Source: a virus
Length of the DNA stretch: 37,312 nt
Reading direction: 5' to 3' (one strand)
Virus record (IMG/VR): IMGVR_UViG_3300038427_000120
Location: 1-37,312 of that record
The stretch's first letter is position 1, and every line of letters starts with the position of its first letter. Under the pieces are notes generated by a model. It was given only the letters and a program-made list of their open reading frames with translations. It had not been told where the DNA came from and made no database searches. Positions 1-6,912 of the stretch are shown in pieces. A program made the translations under genes and the position numbers.

Positions 1-282
1 AAAACGAAGCGCTCCGATCTTCTGATTGACGTCCTGATGAAGGACAAGTTCCCGAGCGAGCACGTCGCGCAATGTCAGGGCGCGCTTTGGATCACCGAGC
101 GCGACTGGATCGATATAGCCGTCTATTGGCCGAAAATGCCTCTTTTCGTGAAGCGCGCTCACCGAGACGAGGCCTATATCGCAACGCTCGCTAGCGAAGT
201 CGCCGTCTTCAACGCCGAGCTTTCCGAGACGGTGGAGCGCGTCAAGCGCTACGGCGCGCCGCAGACCGCGAGGGCGGCATGA
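1..282 (+). CDS. YqaJ-type recombination exonuclease, C-terminal fragment
   Basis: The reading frame is open from base 1 with no start, so this is the last ~93 residues of a longer protein. The segment around EHVAQCQGALWITERDW, followed by a proline-rich turn, RDEAYIATL and a final helix, resembles the C-terminal part of YqaJ/lambda-exonuclease-like viral recombinases, where a glutamine of the QxQ(G) motif sits in the nuclease core. The family degrades one strand of double-stranded DNA for single-strand annealing recombination. The upstream catalytic residues lie outside the window. The gene overlaps the next one by 4 bases (ATGA), so it belongs to the early operon. The family call is good; the exact activity cannot be checked on this fragment. 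Confidence 0.75.
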   Translation, partial: KTKRSDLLIDVLMKDKFPSEHVAQCQGALWITERDWIDIAVYWPKMPLFVKRAHRDEAYIATLASEVAVFNAELSETVERVKRYGAPQTARAA

Positions 283-827
283 CGACTAGCGGCCCTATCC
301 TTGCGTCTTGGGATGGTGAACACTTCATTCCCGCTCGCCGCCATGCGAAGGAGCTGGCGGCGTCCATGGTTGTCGGCGAGTGGTACTATTTGGATGTCGC
401 TGAGAAACGATCGATGGCCGAGCATCGCTTTTATTTCGCATCGCTGAAAGACATTTGGTCGTCGCTTCCCGAAGTGATCGGCGAACGCTTCCCGACCGTC
501 GCGAGTTTTCGGAAAGCCGGACTGATCGCGTGCGGCTTTTGTCACAAGGCGGAAATCGTCTGCGCGAATAATCAGCAAGCTCTGAAACTCGCGGCGACCT
601 TGGCGCGCATGGACGATTACGCCGTCGCCGAAGTCCGCGATAGAGTGGCGGCGATTTGGACCGCCGACTCGCAATCGCTTAAGGCAATGGGCAACGATCG
701 GTTCAAAGCGAGCAAGCAAGCCGTGCTGGAATGGGCCGCAGCGCAGATTGGCGTCAATCCGAATGTTCTCGATCGCGATCCCGACGCCGAGCGCCCGCAA
801 CCGCCGATAGAGGGAGAGAGGGCGTGA
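279..827 (+). CDS. Conserved phage protein of unknown function (182 aa)
   Basis: Translationally coupled to the recombinase by an ATGA overlap. The protein starts with a beta-like segment (SGPILASWDGEHFIPARR), then a basic helical part with RSMAEHRFYFASLKDIW, a WSSLP turn and a C-terminal QSLKAMGNDRFKASK segment. This arrangement (conserved H-x-FYF and SxKAM-x-F motifs) resembles a hypothetical family common in early recombination regions of alphaproteobacterial phages. I know of no biochemical function. Its place directly after the exonuclease suggests a role in recombination or replication, but that is context only. Confidence 0.8.
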   Translation: MTTSGPILASWDGEHFIPARRHAKELAASMVVGEWYYLDVAEKRSMAEHRFYFASLKDIWSSLPEVIGERFPTVASFRKAGLIACGFCHKAEIVCANNQQALKLAATLARMDDYAVAEVRDRVAAIWTADSQSLKAMGNDRFKASKQAVLEWAAAQIGVNPNVLDRDPDAERPQPPIEGERA

Positions 828-1315
828 GAAATCCATTGCCGGAAAAGATCGAGACTGGTCGCGTGCGCACTGGCGACCTTCGCAGCAATCCCAGCAATGG
901 CGGCAACGGCGCGTTTTTTGTCTTTGGCCCTTGCGGTGAGAAGTTAAAGATTATCGCCAGCGATGGAACTGCCTCTGATGCCGATGCTTGGGAACATGTC
1001 TCGATCTCGACTCGCCGGCGCGTTCCAAACTGGCAAGAAATGTGCTTTGTCAAAGACTTGTTTTGGAACGACGAGGAATGCGTCGTTCAATTTCACCCGC
1101 CGAAATCCGAGTACATCAACAATCATCCATATTGCCTTCACTTATGGCGTCCGCTCGACCGCCAGATGCCAATGCCGCCTTCGATCTTAGTTGGCTTGAA
1201 GGGAGTCGGCGAACAGGAAGCGCGCGAAATGGTGGATAATGGAAGCGCCGCCTTCGCTTTCATCAAGCCCTCGCGTGGGCCGTCGTTTGCGACGCTTCTC
1301 GGGAAGATGAAATAA
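824..1315 (+). CDS. DUF7694-like phage protein
   Basis: The start is GTG at 824, overlapping the previous stop (GTGA) and preceded by the purine-rich stretch gagggagagagg. An upstream ATG at 731 in the same frame lies inside the previous gene and is rejected. The 163-residue product has WEHVSIST, VPNWQEMCFVKDLFW, CVVQFHPPKSEY and CLHLWRP, in the order seen in the small DUF7694-like family of phage proteins. The C-terminus (PPSILVGLKGV) is also typical. Function unknown. The downstream HNH gene starts on the last base of its stop codon. Confidence 0.75.
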   Translation: MRNPLPEKIETGRVRTGDLRSNPSNGGNGAFFVFGPCGEKLKIIASDGTASDADAWEHVSISTRRRVPNWQEMCFVKDLFWNDEECVVQFHPPKSEYINNHPYCLHLWRPLDRQMPMPPSILVGLKGVGEQEAREMVDNGSAAFAFIKPSRGPSFATLLGKMK

Positions 1316-1716
1316 TGACCCGCGCCGAGTTCCCCGCCAAGGTCAAGGTCAAGCGCCTCGCGTTTGCCGAGTTTCGTTGCGAGGGCATCGTGACGCGCGA
1401 CGATGGATCAAAGGTGCGTTGCAATGCCACGCTCGCGAAATGCCGCGTCGAGTTCGACCACGATATTGCGGCGGAGCTTGGCGGACCCGCGACATTCGAA
1501 AACTGTCGCGCGTTGTGCAGGGTCTGTCATCGTGAGAAATACCCATCCGACGCGAAGGCGATTGCCAAAGCGCGCCGGCGCGAAGCCGCTGACGTAGGCG
1601 CGACGCGCCCAAAACAGGCGATACAATCCCCAGGGTTCAAGCATGTCGAGCGCGCCCACGCAGAGCGCGGGCCGGCGAACGGAATGAGCGAGATCGCAAG
1701 GAGATATTCGCGATGA
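1315..1716 (+). CDS. HNH-type nuclease-like protein
   Basis: A 133-residue protein with an HNH/zinc-finger-like core. Cys22 and Cys36 frame the first loop, Asp48-His49 is the start of the catalytic beta-beta-alpha element, Asn63 is the middle residue, and Cys68-x2-Cys71-His72 closes the module. HNH proteins bind a metal and cut DNA; in phages they occur as homing endonucleases, packaging-associated nucleases or recombination helpers. Here it sits in the early operon rather than beside a terminase, so a packaging role is unlikely. The C-terminal ~55 residues are basic and low-complexity. Its TAATG start and ATGA end overlaps place it firmly in the operon. Confidence 0.8.
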   Translation: MTRAEFPAKVKVKRLAFAEFRCEGIVTRDDGSKVRCNATLAKCRVEFDHDIAAELGGPATFENCRALCRVCHREKYPSDAKAIAKARRREAADVGATRPKQAIQSPGFKHVERAHAERGPANGMSEIARRYSR

Positions 1717-1883
1717 CCCTCGCCACGCTCTGCGCGCTCCTGGAGAAGAGCGAGGTGGCGCTGGAAGCAGCGTTTGTTCAACGTAAGGCCGATTTGGAGT
1801 GGGAGAAATATCCACTTGATAAAGACCCCCTTCTCGCCCAACTCATCGCCACCCTCGACGAAATCCGAAAGGCGCCCAAATGA
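1713..1883 (+). CDS. Small protein (56 aa), unknown function
   Basis: An open frame between ATG 1713 (overlapping the HNH stop) and TGA 1881-1883 (overlapping the next start). A GGAG-like element (aaggagatattcgcg) lies before the start. The product is helical and mixed-charge, with a WEKYPLDKDPLLAQL segment and a C-terminal LIATLDEIRKA helix. It is supported mainly by the exact double overlap with its neighbours. No family recognised. Confidence 0.65.
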   Translation: MTLATLCALLEKSEVALEAAFVQRKADLEWEKYPLDKDPLLAQLIATLDEIRKAPK

Positions 1884-2188
1884 CCCCGCATGCGTATGAG
1901 AAGCTGGTGGAGGAAGTGGCTAGGATGATCGGAAGTCGCGATTACAAGGCAACAGCCCGCGCCATCCTCGCCCACATCTACGCCATCCTGCAAGTCGTGA
2001 GGCCGGAGATGGTGGAGGCGGTCGCGAAGGCGATCAACACGGCGAGAGAACAGAACGGAGGGCCGCCCTATGACTACGTTCTATCTCTCGGAAAACACGC
2101 AAGTGAGCCGCTGTTCGATGAAGCCCGCGCCGCCATCGCCGCATGGCTCGCCGCCTCGCCGCTCGCTCCCAACAACAAGGACGGCTGA
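1880..2188 (+). CDS. Small helical protein (102 aa), unknown function
   Basis: Starts by an ATGA overlap with the preceding small gene. The product is almost entirely alpha-helical: an N-terminal helix (YEKLVEEVARMIG), a middle helix (MVEAVAKAINTA), and a C-terminal DEARAAIAAWLAA helix. The pattern resembles short proteins found in many copies in early regions of rhizobial phages. No catalytic motif is visible. Confidence 0.65.
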   Translation: MTPHAYEKLVEEVARMIGSRDYKATARAILAHIYAILQVVRPEMVEAVAKAINTAREQNGGPPYDYVLSLGKHASEPLFDEARAAIAAWLAASPLAPNNKDG

Positions 2189-2189
2189 C

Positions 2190-2309
2190 ATGACCCCTTC
2201 CCCCGCCGCGCTGCGCGCTCTCATCGAGGCGCTGGAAAAGGCTGACGGATCAGATCTCGGATTGGATCGCTCAATCCATGCCTATCCAGTTAACACCCAA
2301 CGGAGATAG
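2190..2309 (+). CDS. Very small protein (39 aa), possibly truncated LExADG family member
   Basis: ATG at 2190, one base after the preceding TGA; the stop TAG at 2307-2309 abuts the next ATG. The peptide carries LRALIEALEKADGSDLGLD, close to the N-terminal motif of a widespread phage hypothetical family in which L-E-x-A-x-G-x-x-x-E-L-D is followed by a much longer domain. Here only the N-terminal motif survives before HAYPVNTQRR and a stop. It may be a natural short paralogue or a truncated copy. Confidence 0.5.
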   Translation: MTPSPAALRALIEALEKADGSDLGLDRSIHAYPVNTQRR

Positions 2310-2708
2310 ATGATGATGGCCAATGAGAGAGAGACAGAAATAATGGAAAATGCATTGCGCGATATCGCTTCGGCACATGTTCCTGATCAGCCGGCAACGT
2401 CTCAGGCTGACGAAGTATCTTGGGTGATGCGGCACGTCGGCGCAATCCGGCAGATCGCGAAGAAAGCACTTGATAGCCTGGATCGCGCCGACACGATGGA
2501 CAAGGCGACCGAAATTCCGATGAGTGTTTGCGGCGCGTCGATCAACTGCGGACGAGACGGAGTATGGCTGCATTTGTCATCCTCGACTGGCCTTTATCTA
2601 TCTCTGAACATGAACGATCTCGCAAATAAACCGGGAGCTATTGACAGGGCCATTCGCGACTGGTGCATTGATCGACAGACCCAAGCCGCGTTGATTAGGG
2701 GAGATTAA
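2310..2708 (+). CDS. Hypothetical phage protein (132 aa)
   Basis: ATG at 2310 directly after the previous stop; GGAG at about 2300 supports 2310 or the immediately following ATG. The N-terminal half is helical (ERETEIMENALRDIA) and the C-terminal half looks like a small alpha/beta domain with a GVWLHLSSSTGLYLSLNM strand pair. No recognised family. The gene is in the packed early operon. Confidence 0.7.
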   Translation: MMMANERETEIMENALRDIASAHVPDQPATSQADEVSWVMRHVGAIRQIAKKALDSLDRADTMDKATEIPMSVCGASINCGRDGVWLHLSSSTGLYLSLNMNDLANKPGAIDRAIRDWCIDRQTQAALIRGD

Positions 2709-2712
2709 CGGC

Positions 2713-3087
2713 GTGAGGTGTATCCGAGGCTGTTGTCATCGTCATGACGCCAAAAATGAGGACGACATGGTTGTCAGCAAGATATCCGGCTTGCAACAAG
2801 AGATTGACGAACTGCTGGCATCTGCCGAAATCATGCGCAGCAACAACGCCGCGCTGCGCGTTGAAATAGCAAGATTGGCGTCACAATATGAAAAACTTCT
2901 GACTCAGGAGATGACTTGGACTGAACACTTTGTCCGAGAAGCGGTCGAAGCGGAGCGAGAGCGGTGCGCAAAGATCGCGGAGAAATTAAACTCAGACAAG
3001 GTAGCCAGCGGCGAATACGAACACGGTTATTGGGATGCATGTAATGAAGTCGCCGTGGCCATTAGAAAGGAATGTAACGATGTCTAA
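2713..3087 (+). CDS. Coiled-coil small phage protein (start 2713 or 2767)
   Basis: The longest frame starts at GTG 2713 after ggggag; ATG 2767 is preceded by GAGG at normal spacing and gives a shorter 106-residue product without the odd Cys/His-rich leader. I favour 2767 on ribosome-binding-site grounds but give the longer span because both are plausible. The body is a heptad-like coiled coil (ISGLQQEIDELLASAEIM) followed by EAVEAERERCAKIAE and a final helix with YWDACNEVAVAIR. That C-terminal arrangement is common in small phage proteins of unknown role. It overlaps the next start by 8 bases. Confidence 0.7.
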   Translation: MRCIRGCCHRHDAKNEDDMVVSKISGLQQEIDELLASAEIMRSNNAALRVEIARLASQYEKLLTQEMTWTEHFVREAVEAERERCAKIAEKLNSDKVASGEYEHGYWDACNEVAVAIRKECNDV

Positions 3088-3763
3088 GACCTACTTTGGC
3101 CCCGACGCCGTCACCCAATTAATTGCGCATGAATACGCCGTGGCCTACACCAAATCCTCGCCACCCTGCGAACCTTGTTGCTCCGACAAGCCCATTTTGT
3201 TCAGCGGCACGATGATTCGCGCGTTGCTCGACGGTAGAAAAGTCCAGACGCGACGCATCTTGAAGCCGCAACCGGCCGGAGTTCCATGGCGCCATGAGTT
3301 GGACGACGGGGGCGACGGGCTATGGCGCGACCGCTGGGTTGTTTGGCGAGACGGCCAGCCGCAGCATGAAGAGACGCCGCTGTTGCGCGTTCGCTACGCC
3401 ATCGGCGACCGCCTCTGGGTGAGAGAGGCTTGGCGGACGGCTGACGTTCTCGACGATCTGCCACCGCGCGATCTGCGCAAAACCGAAGATGCAACGATCG
3501 ACCGGACGCCGATCCGATACGAGGCCGATGGTGCGACGCATGACTTCGACGAGACGTGCGACCCGGCTTTCGGCCGTCTACGCCCCGGCATGTTCATGCC
3601 ACGTTGGGCCTCGCGCCTCACCCTGACCGTAACCGACGTGCGCGTGCAGCAGTTGCTCGATATAACCGAGGAAGACGCGCGCGCAGAGGGCTTTGAGGAC
3701 GGCCGGCTTGAAAATAAGCGATCACGCCGTCGTTCGGTGGCTGGAGCGTTTCGGTTGCCTTGA
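3080..3763 (+). CDS. ASCH/PUA-fold-like phage protein with repeat-truncated C-terminus
   Basis: The start is ATG 3080; an in-frame ATG at 3035 lies deep in the previous gene. After a Cys-containing leader come KPILFSGTMIRALLDGRK, QTRRILKPQP, GDRLWVREAWRT and FMPRWASRLTLTVTDVRVQ. These are the successive strands of a family found in many phages and related to the RNA-binding-like ASCH fold. After LDITEEDARAEGFEDG the normal end of the family is missing: the last ~20 residues are an out-of-frame reading (basic, RSRRRSVAG) of a 134-bp repeat that also occurs at 4277-4410. The C-terminal part of the domain is therefore probably lost, and activity is uncertain. Substrate unknown; such proteins have been proposed to bind RNA or modified nucleotides. 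Confidence 0.75.
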   Translation: MSKTYFGPDAVTQLIAHEYAVAYTKSSPPCEPCCSDKPILFSGTMIRALLDGRKVQTRRILKPQPAGVPWRHELDDGGDGLWRDRWVVWRDGQPQHEETPLLRVRYAIGDRLWVREAWRTADVLDDLPPRDLRKTEDATIDRTPIRYEADGATHDFDETCDPAFGRLRPGMFMPRWASRLTLTVTDVRVQQLLDITEEDARAEGFEDGRLENKRSRRRSVAGAFRLP

Positions 3764-3836
3764 TGTCGATGGCGTTCGCGAACCACTTTGACAAGATCAA
3801 CGGATAGCGGCAATGGGTGAAAACCGGATAGGCATG
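3703..3836 (+). repeat. 134-bp direct repeat, copy 1
   Basis: Bases 3703-3824 are identical to 4277-4398, then one mismatch (3825 c, 4399 t) and 11 more identical bases. This copy interrupts the ASCH-like gene. It also holds an ATG at 3813 that opens only a 14-codon stub ending at 3857, whereas the equivalent ATG in copy 2 opens a 130-codon gene. Confidence 0.95.
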
Positions 3837-3853
3837 GAAGAGAGGACCAAGCA

Positions 3854-4084
3854 ATGACAGACGTTGAAATTGGCTCAATCTGGAAACACCGCAAGGGCGC
3901 CGAATATCGCGTGCTTGGCTTCTGCACGCTTGAGGCGACGGAAGAACGCGCCGTCCTCTATCGCTTAAATCGCATATCCGGCGATTTTTCCGACGGCGAA
4001 TTCGTTTGGTGTCGTCCTCTGAGCGAGTTCACGGATGGCAGATTCAAATGGATCGCCAACGCGCCGACACGCGAGGCGGTGTGA
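3854..4084 (+). CDS. DUF1653-like small protein
   Basis: ATG 3854 overlaps the stop of a 14-codon stub and follows gagagg at good spacing. The 76-residue product has GSIWKHRKGAEYRVLG, then EERAVLYR, a short turn, and FVWCRPLSEFTDGRFKWI. This matches the DUF1653 layout (GxYxHxKGxxYxVLG, then a WxRPxxxFxxxRF end), a compact beta-barrel-like domain of unknown function found in bacteria and phages. Its stop overlaps the next start (GTGATG). It lies between the two copies of the 134-bp repeat. Confidence 0.75.
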   Translation: MTDVEIGSIWKHRKGAEYRVLGFCTLEATEERAVLYRLNRISGDFSDGEFVWCRPLSEFTDGRFKWIANAPTREAV

Positions 4085-4365
4085 TGGCCCCGAGACGTCC
4101 ACGCGGACAATTCATCGCCAGCGAAGACCATCCGGAATTGGCGACCATGTCAACGCCAGCACTTGTTGCACTGCGGGAGGATATTGGTGCAGCTCTCGGC
4201 GCTTTGGGAACGCGGACACGATTTTTGCGGGCCAAACAGGATCACATTTCGTCGATTATCCGCAAGCGCGAAAAGCCCGGCTTGAAAATAAGCGATCACG
4301 CCGTCGTTCGGTGGCTGGAGCGTTTCGGTTGCCTTGATGTCGATGGCGTTCGCGAACCACTTTGA
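4084..4365 (+). CDS. Phage protein with truncated SDHAVVRWLER motif (93 aa)
   Basis: Start ATG 4084 is coupled to the previous stop. The N-terminal half is helical with a coiled-coil character (TPALVALREDIGAALGAL, FLRAKQDHISSIIRKRE). The C-terminal part, KISDHAVVRWLERFGCLDVDGVRE, matches the start of a small phage family with I-x-DHA-x-x-R-x-LER that normally continues for dozens of residues. Here the frame stops right after VREPL, inside the 134-bp repeat. The gene may be truncated, or this phage may use a short form. Function unknown. Confidence 0.65.
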   Translation: MAPRRPRGQFIASEDHPELATMSTPALVALREDIGAALGALGTRTRFLRAKQDHISSIIRKREKPGLKISDHAVVRWLERFGCLDVDGVREPL

Positions 4366-4410
4366 CAAGATCAACGGATAGCGGCAATGGGTGAAAACTG
4401 GATAGGCATG
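4277..4410 (+). repeat. 134-bp direct repeat, copy 2
   Basis: Second copy of the repeat at 3703-3836. It contains the last ~30 codons of the SDHAVVRW gene and the first codons of the next gene, in their natural frames, so this is more likely the donor and 3703-3836 the inserted or converted copy. Confidence 0.95.
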
Positions 4411-4779
4411 AGAGAGGGTTTCGAAAACGTCCTTCTAGCCAAAAGAACGGCATCAGATGAGCACGACCGAATCATGGCTAGTGGCCATTACAATCAATTT
4501 TGTATCGTAAACGCCGACGCCATCCTCGCCACCCTTCGCGCAGCGGAAGCGCCATCCGCCCCCGATCCCCGCGACGAAGCGCTCGCCAAGGCGAGAGAGG
4601 CGTTGGAGGCATTGGACCCCCGTGCGATCGATGCGCTTACGTATCACCAGCGTCAACTGGACATGGATGGTGCCGAAGTCGGCGTCTCAAGGCAGGCGCT
4701 TGACGAAACATTAGCGACGCTCGGCGAAGTTCGCTCCGCCCTCGCCGCCATTGATGCGATCATTGGGAGCAAGCCATGA
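4387..4779 (+). CDS. Hypothetical helical protein (130 aa)
   Basis: The frame opens at ATG 4387 inside the repeat; ATG 4408 is an alternative. Neither has a strong ribosome-binding site. After an N-terminal part with GHYNQFCIVNADAILATLR there is a charged helical segment (DEALAKAREALEALD) and a C-terminal helix before ASKP-like residues. The composition resembles early-operon proteins of rhizobial phages. Its stop overlaps the next start (ATGAG). Confidence 0.6.
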   Translation: MGENWIGMREGFENVLLAKRTASDEHDRIMASGHYNQFCIVNADAILATLRAAEAPSAPDPRDEALAKAREALEALDPRAIDALTYHQRQLDMDGAEVGVSRQALDETLATLGEVRSALAAIDAIIGSKP

Positions 4780-4925
4780 GCAAGAAGAATGCCGAGATTG
4801 CATTATTCCTAGAAGCTATTTTTGCTCTTAGTTTTGGAAGCTATCAGCATCCAAAACTGTGGATTTTAGGAGCCCTCTTAATGGCGCTAGCGTTCTTTTA
4901 CAAGTTCGCGATCAAGGGAGATTAA
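4776..4925 (+). CDS. Small membrane protein (49 aa)
   Basis: ATG 4776 overlaps the previous TGA and the frame ends with TAA 4923-4925. The peptide has a short basic N-terminus (MSKKNAE), a first hydrophobic stretch (IALFLEAIFALSF), a turn with YQHPK, a second hydrophobic stretch (LWILGALLMALAFFYKFAI) and KGD. It therefore looks like a two-helix membrane hairpin. It lies in the early operon away from the lysis genes, so superinfection or membrane-related functions are possible but unsupported. Confidence 0.65.
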   Translation: MSKKNAEIALFLEAIFALSFGSYQHPKLWILGALLMALAFFYKFAIKGD

Positions 4926-4927
4926 CC

Positions 4928-5116
4928 ATGAGCAACGCGCAACAAAACGCCCCGCAGCATTCGCGCGCCGTTCCGTCCGCTCACTCCGTTACCTTGAACA
5001 CGCTCGCTCCGCCGCGAGAGCGCGGTCTATTTTTTGGGAATTATATAGATAACTCCCTTGACAACGGCGCGGGAGTCATCTACATTCCGTATACCAGCAA
5101 CGGAGACACGCCATGA
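4928..5116 (+). CDS. Small hypothetical protein (62 aa)
   Basis: The start is ATG 4928, two bases after the previous stop and preceded by AAGGGAG; the in-frame ATG at 4859 lies inside the previous gene. The product is polar at the N-terminus (QQNAPQHSRAVPS), then has RERGLFFGNYIDNSLDNG and GVIYIPYTS. No family recognised. Confidence 0.6.
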   Translation: MSNAQQNAPQHSRAVPSAHSVTLNTLAPPRERGLFFGNYIDNSLDNGAGVIYIPYTSNGDTP

Positions 5117-5334
5117 CCGCTTCGCCTTGGAACACCATCCTGACCGCTCAAGAACTCGATGCACACTATGCCCTTACCGCTTCGCTCGATCCTCGGTTTG
5201 CCCGCGAGCAACGCGCTTTCTATGAGGGCCGTACCTTGAATCAACTGCGGGTTCACGCAACGCAAGCGTGGGATTGCTGCGAGCCAACGGCTTATCAACT
5301 TGCGCGCTCTCATGTCGCCTTAGTGGAGGTTTAG
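5113..5334 (+). CDS. Small hypothetical protein (73 aa)
   Basis: Coupled to the preceding gene by an ATGA overlap. The product has a polar N-terminus (SPWNTILTAQELDAHY), a middle LDPRFAREQRAFYEGRTL and a C-terminal helix (PTAYQLARSHVALVEV). No recognised motif or family; soluble and probably helical. Confidence 0.6.
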   Translation: MTASPWNTILTAQELDAHYALTASLDPRFAREQRAFYEGRTLNQLRVHATQAWDCCEPTAYQLARSHVALVEV

Positions 5335-5336
5335 TC

Positions 5337-5585
5337 ATGGCAAATGATGGCGCATTTCTAACAGTTGCGGCAACGCCTGCTGCGATGGGACTGTCTGAGA
5401 AATATCTGTCGCTAAAGTCCAACGACTGCCTACGCCCACCCGTGCGAGAGGTGCTATTGCTCCGGCTCGACGATCTGCTGCGCCTGCTTAATGCGCCCGG
5501 AGATTGGGGGTACGACACGAAACTCGGCGAATTGACGAAGCTGCTTCTGATCGCGCGCGACGATCTGCGGGGGAATCGGTCATGA
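5337..5585 (+). CDS. Small hypothetical protein (82 aa)
   Basis: ATG 5337 follows ggaggtttagtc, a good ribosome-binding site; the in-frame ATG at 5268 is inside the preceding gene. The C-terminal half is a leucine-rich helical pair (VREVLLLRLDDLLRLLN and LGELTKLLLIARDDLRG). This could mediate oligomerisation. No family recognised. Confidence 0.65.
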   Translation: MANDGAFLTVAATPAAMGLSEKYLSLKSNDCLRPPVREVLLLRLDDLLRLLNAPGDWGYDTKLGELTKLLLIARDDLRGNRS

Positions 5586-5821
5586 GCGTTATCCCGTGCC
5601 ATCGTGGCGGCCATAACTGTAATTGGCCTGCCTGCCCTCAAGACTGTGATGGCCGTCCAGCGGCTGATGCTTATTCGGCTGCGCTGGACAAATTAGACGA
5701 TAGGCAATGTGCCGACTGCGGCTATCCCGTTGGCGATAAGCCGGTTTTTCTCGGTGGCGTTTGGTTTTGCGCCACATGTAATCCCGCGATTTCTCATTTA
5801 GGTGGAGACATAGAATCATGA
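5582..5821 (+). CDS. Cys-rich, zinc-ribbon-like small protein (79 aa)
   Basis: Starts by ATGA overlap at 5582. The 79-residue product has two clusters of metal-ligand-like residues: CHRGGHNCNWPACPQDC near the N-terminus and CADCGYPVGDK...WFCATC near the C-terminus. The latter CxxC/CxxC pair with a tryptophan-containing strand looks like a zinc ribbon. Zinc-ribbon micro-proteins are frequent in phage early regions and usually bind nucleic acid or protein partners. The partner here is unknown. It is directly coupled to the transposase gene. Confidence 0.65.
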   Translation: MSVIPCHRGGHNCNWPACPQDCDGRPAADAYSAALDKLDDRQCADCGYPVGDKPVFLGGVWFCATCNPAISHLGGDIES

Positions 5822-6735
5822 GTAAATCAACCATCTCCACCTTTGAGCTTTTTGCTATGTTTCCCGACCAAGAGGCCGCCCGCGCATATTTGGAGGGGCG
5901 GCTTTGGTCGAATGGTCCGAGATGTCCTGTCTGCGGCCTTGGCGAGCGGATCACTACCCGTAAGGGCGGCTTCTACCGCTGCAACCAGTGCAAGGAAGAC
6001 TTCACTATCCGCGCCGGAACGATTTTCGAGCGTTCGCATGTCCCGTTGCATAAGTGGGTTTACGCGATGTATTTGCTCGTCACGGCGCGCAAGGGCATTT
6101 CGTCAATGCAACTCGCGAAGGAAATCGGGATCACTCAAAAGTCCGCATGGTTTGTGCTGCACCGCCTCAGAGAGGCTTGTGGGAGCGATATCGAAAAGCT
6201 CCAAGGTATTGTCGAAATTGACGAAACCTATGTTGGCGGAAAAGAAGCCAACAAGCATGAGCATAAAAAGCTCAAAGCGGGACGCGGCGTAGTAGGAAAG
6301 ACTGCTGTTGTCGCAATGCGTGAGCGCGGCGGACGCATGAAGGCTATGCCGGTCGAAGACGCGGATATGGCGACGCTCCACACTAAAATTTATCAGAATG
6401 TGGAAGTCGGCTCGACGCTCCACACTGACGAAGCGGCTGTCTATCGCGGCCTTAACGGCCTGTTTTTCGACCACGAAACCGTCAACCACAGCGACGGCGA
6501 ATACGTCCGCGACAACGTGACCACGAACGGCGTCGAGAGCGTCTTTGCGGTCATGAAGCGCGGGATCATTGGCGTCTATCACCATACCAGCAAGAAGCAT
6601 CTAGGCCGCTACGTCGACGAATTTTCCTTCCGCCTGAACGAAGGCGACGTAAAGCGCCACACGCTACAGAGGCTTGATAGCTTCATTGACGGCGTTGCAG
6701 GCAAGCGCCTGACTTACAAAGCTCTCACGCATTAG
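5818..6735 (+). CDS. IS1595/ISXO2-type transposase embedded in the phage operon
   Basis: A complete 305-residue protein. An N-terminal zinc ribbon uses Cys36, Cys39, Cys55 and Cys58, followed by FTIRAGTIFERSHVPLHKW and a helical HTH-like part (MQLAKEIGITQKSAW). The DDE-type catalytic core shows Asp135 (EIDETYVGGKE), Asp204 (LHTDEAAVY) and Glu240 (TNGVESVF). It is followed by the family signature KRGIIGVYHHTSKKHLGRY and a final FRLNEGD. The start overlaps the previous gene by 4 bases, and another gene follows 8 bases after the stop. I see no terminal inverted repeats and there is no non-coding flank. All catalytic residues are present, so it may be active, or it may be a captured enzyme. Either way it is transcribed as part of the early operon. 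Confidence 0.9.
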   Translation: MSKSTISTFELFAMFPDQEAARAYLEGRLWSNGPRCPVCGLGERITTRKGGFYRCNQCKEDFTIRAGTIFERSHVPLHKWVYAMYLLVTARKGISSMQLAKEIGITQKSAWFVLHRLREACGSDIEKLQGIVEIDETYVGGKEANKHEHKKLKAGRGVVGKTAVVAMRERGGRMKAMPVEDADMATLHTKIYQNVEVGSTLHTDEAAVYRGLNGLFFDHETVNHSDGEYVRDNVTTNGVESVFAVMKRGIIGVYHHTSKKHLGRYVDEFSFRLNEGDVKRHTLQRLDSFIDGVAGKRLTYKALTH

Positions 6736-6743
6736 GAGCACCC

Positions 6744-6890
6744 ATGAAACCCGATCACAAGAAGGCGCTGGACGCCGCTGCGGACAAGGTTTTGGCGTTC
6801 CGGCCCAAGCCGAAATCGGGGCCCGCGAAAGCGAGAAAGCTTCGCAAGGCCAAGCTAATACGCGAGAAGAAAAAGGATGCGCGGGAGTGA
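6744..6890 (+). CDS. Small Lys/Arg-rich protein (48 aa)
   Basis: ATG 6744 follows aggagcaccc. The 48-residue product starts with DHKKALDAAADKVLAF, then a proline-lysine linker and a very basic tail (KARKLRKAKLIREKKK). It resembles small basic proteins seen at operon ends in rhizobial phages. Nucleic-acid binding is plausible from charge alone. It is the last gene of the plus operon; its stop lies within the terminator stem. Confidence 0.7.
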   Translation: MKPDHKKALDAAADKVLAFRPKPKSGPAKARKLRKAKLIREKKKDARE

Positions 6891-6912
6891 ACTATATAAT
6901 TCCCTATTTTTT
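6883..6912 (+). terminator. Weak intrinsic terminator ending the plus-strand operon
   Basis: GGGAGT (6883-6888) can pair with ATTCCC (6899-6904; one G-U pair) around a 10-base AU-rich loop, followed by TATTTTTT. The stem is short, so termination may be partial. It lies exactly in the convergent junction between the two operons. Confidence 0.5.

Noticed and set aside
249-836. 195-codon frame on the minus strand
   Set aside because: Antisense shadow of the plus-strand gene at 279-827, which is coupled to its neighbours by an ATGA overlap.
5700-6900. Complete IS element around the transposase
   Set aside because: I saw no inverted repeats, and both sides are coding sequence overlapping or abutting the gene.
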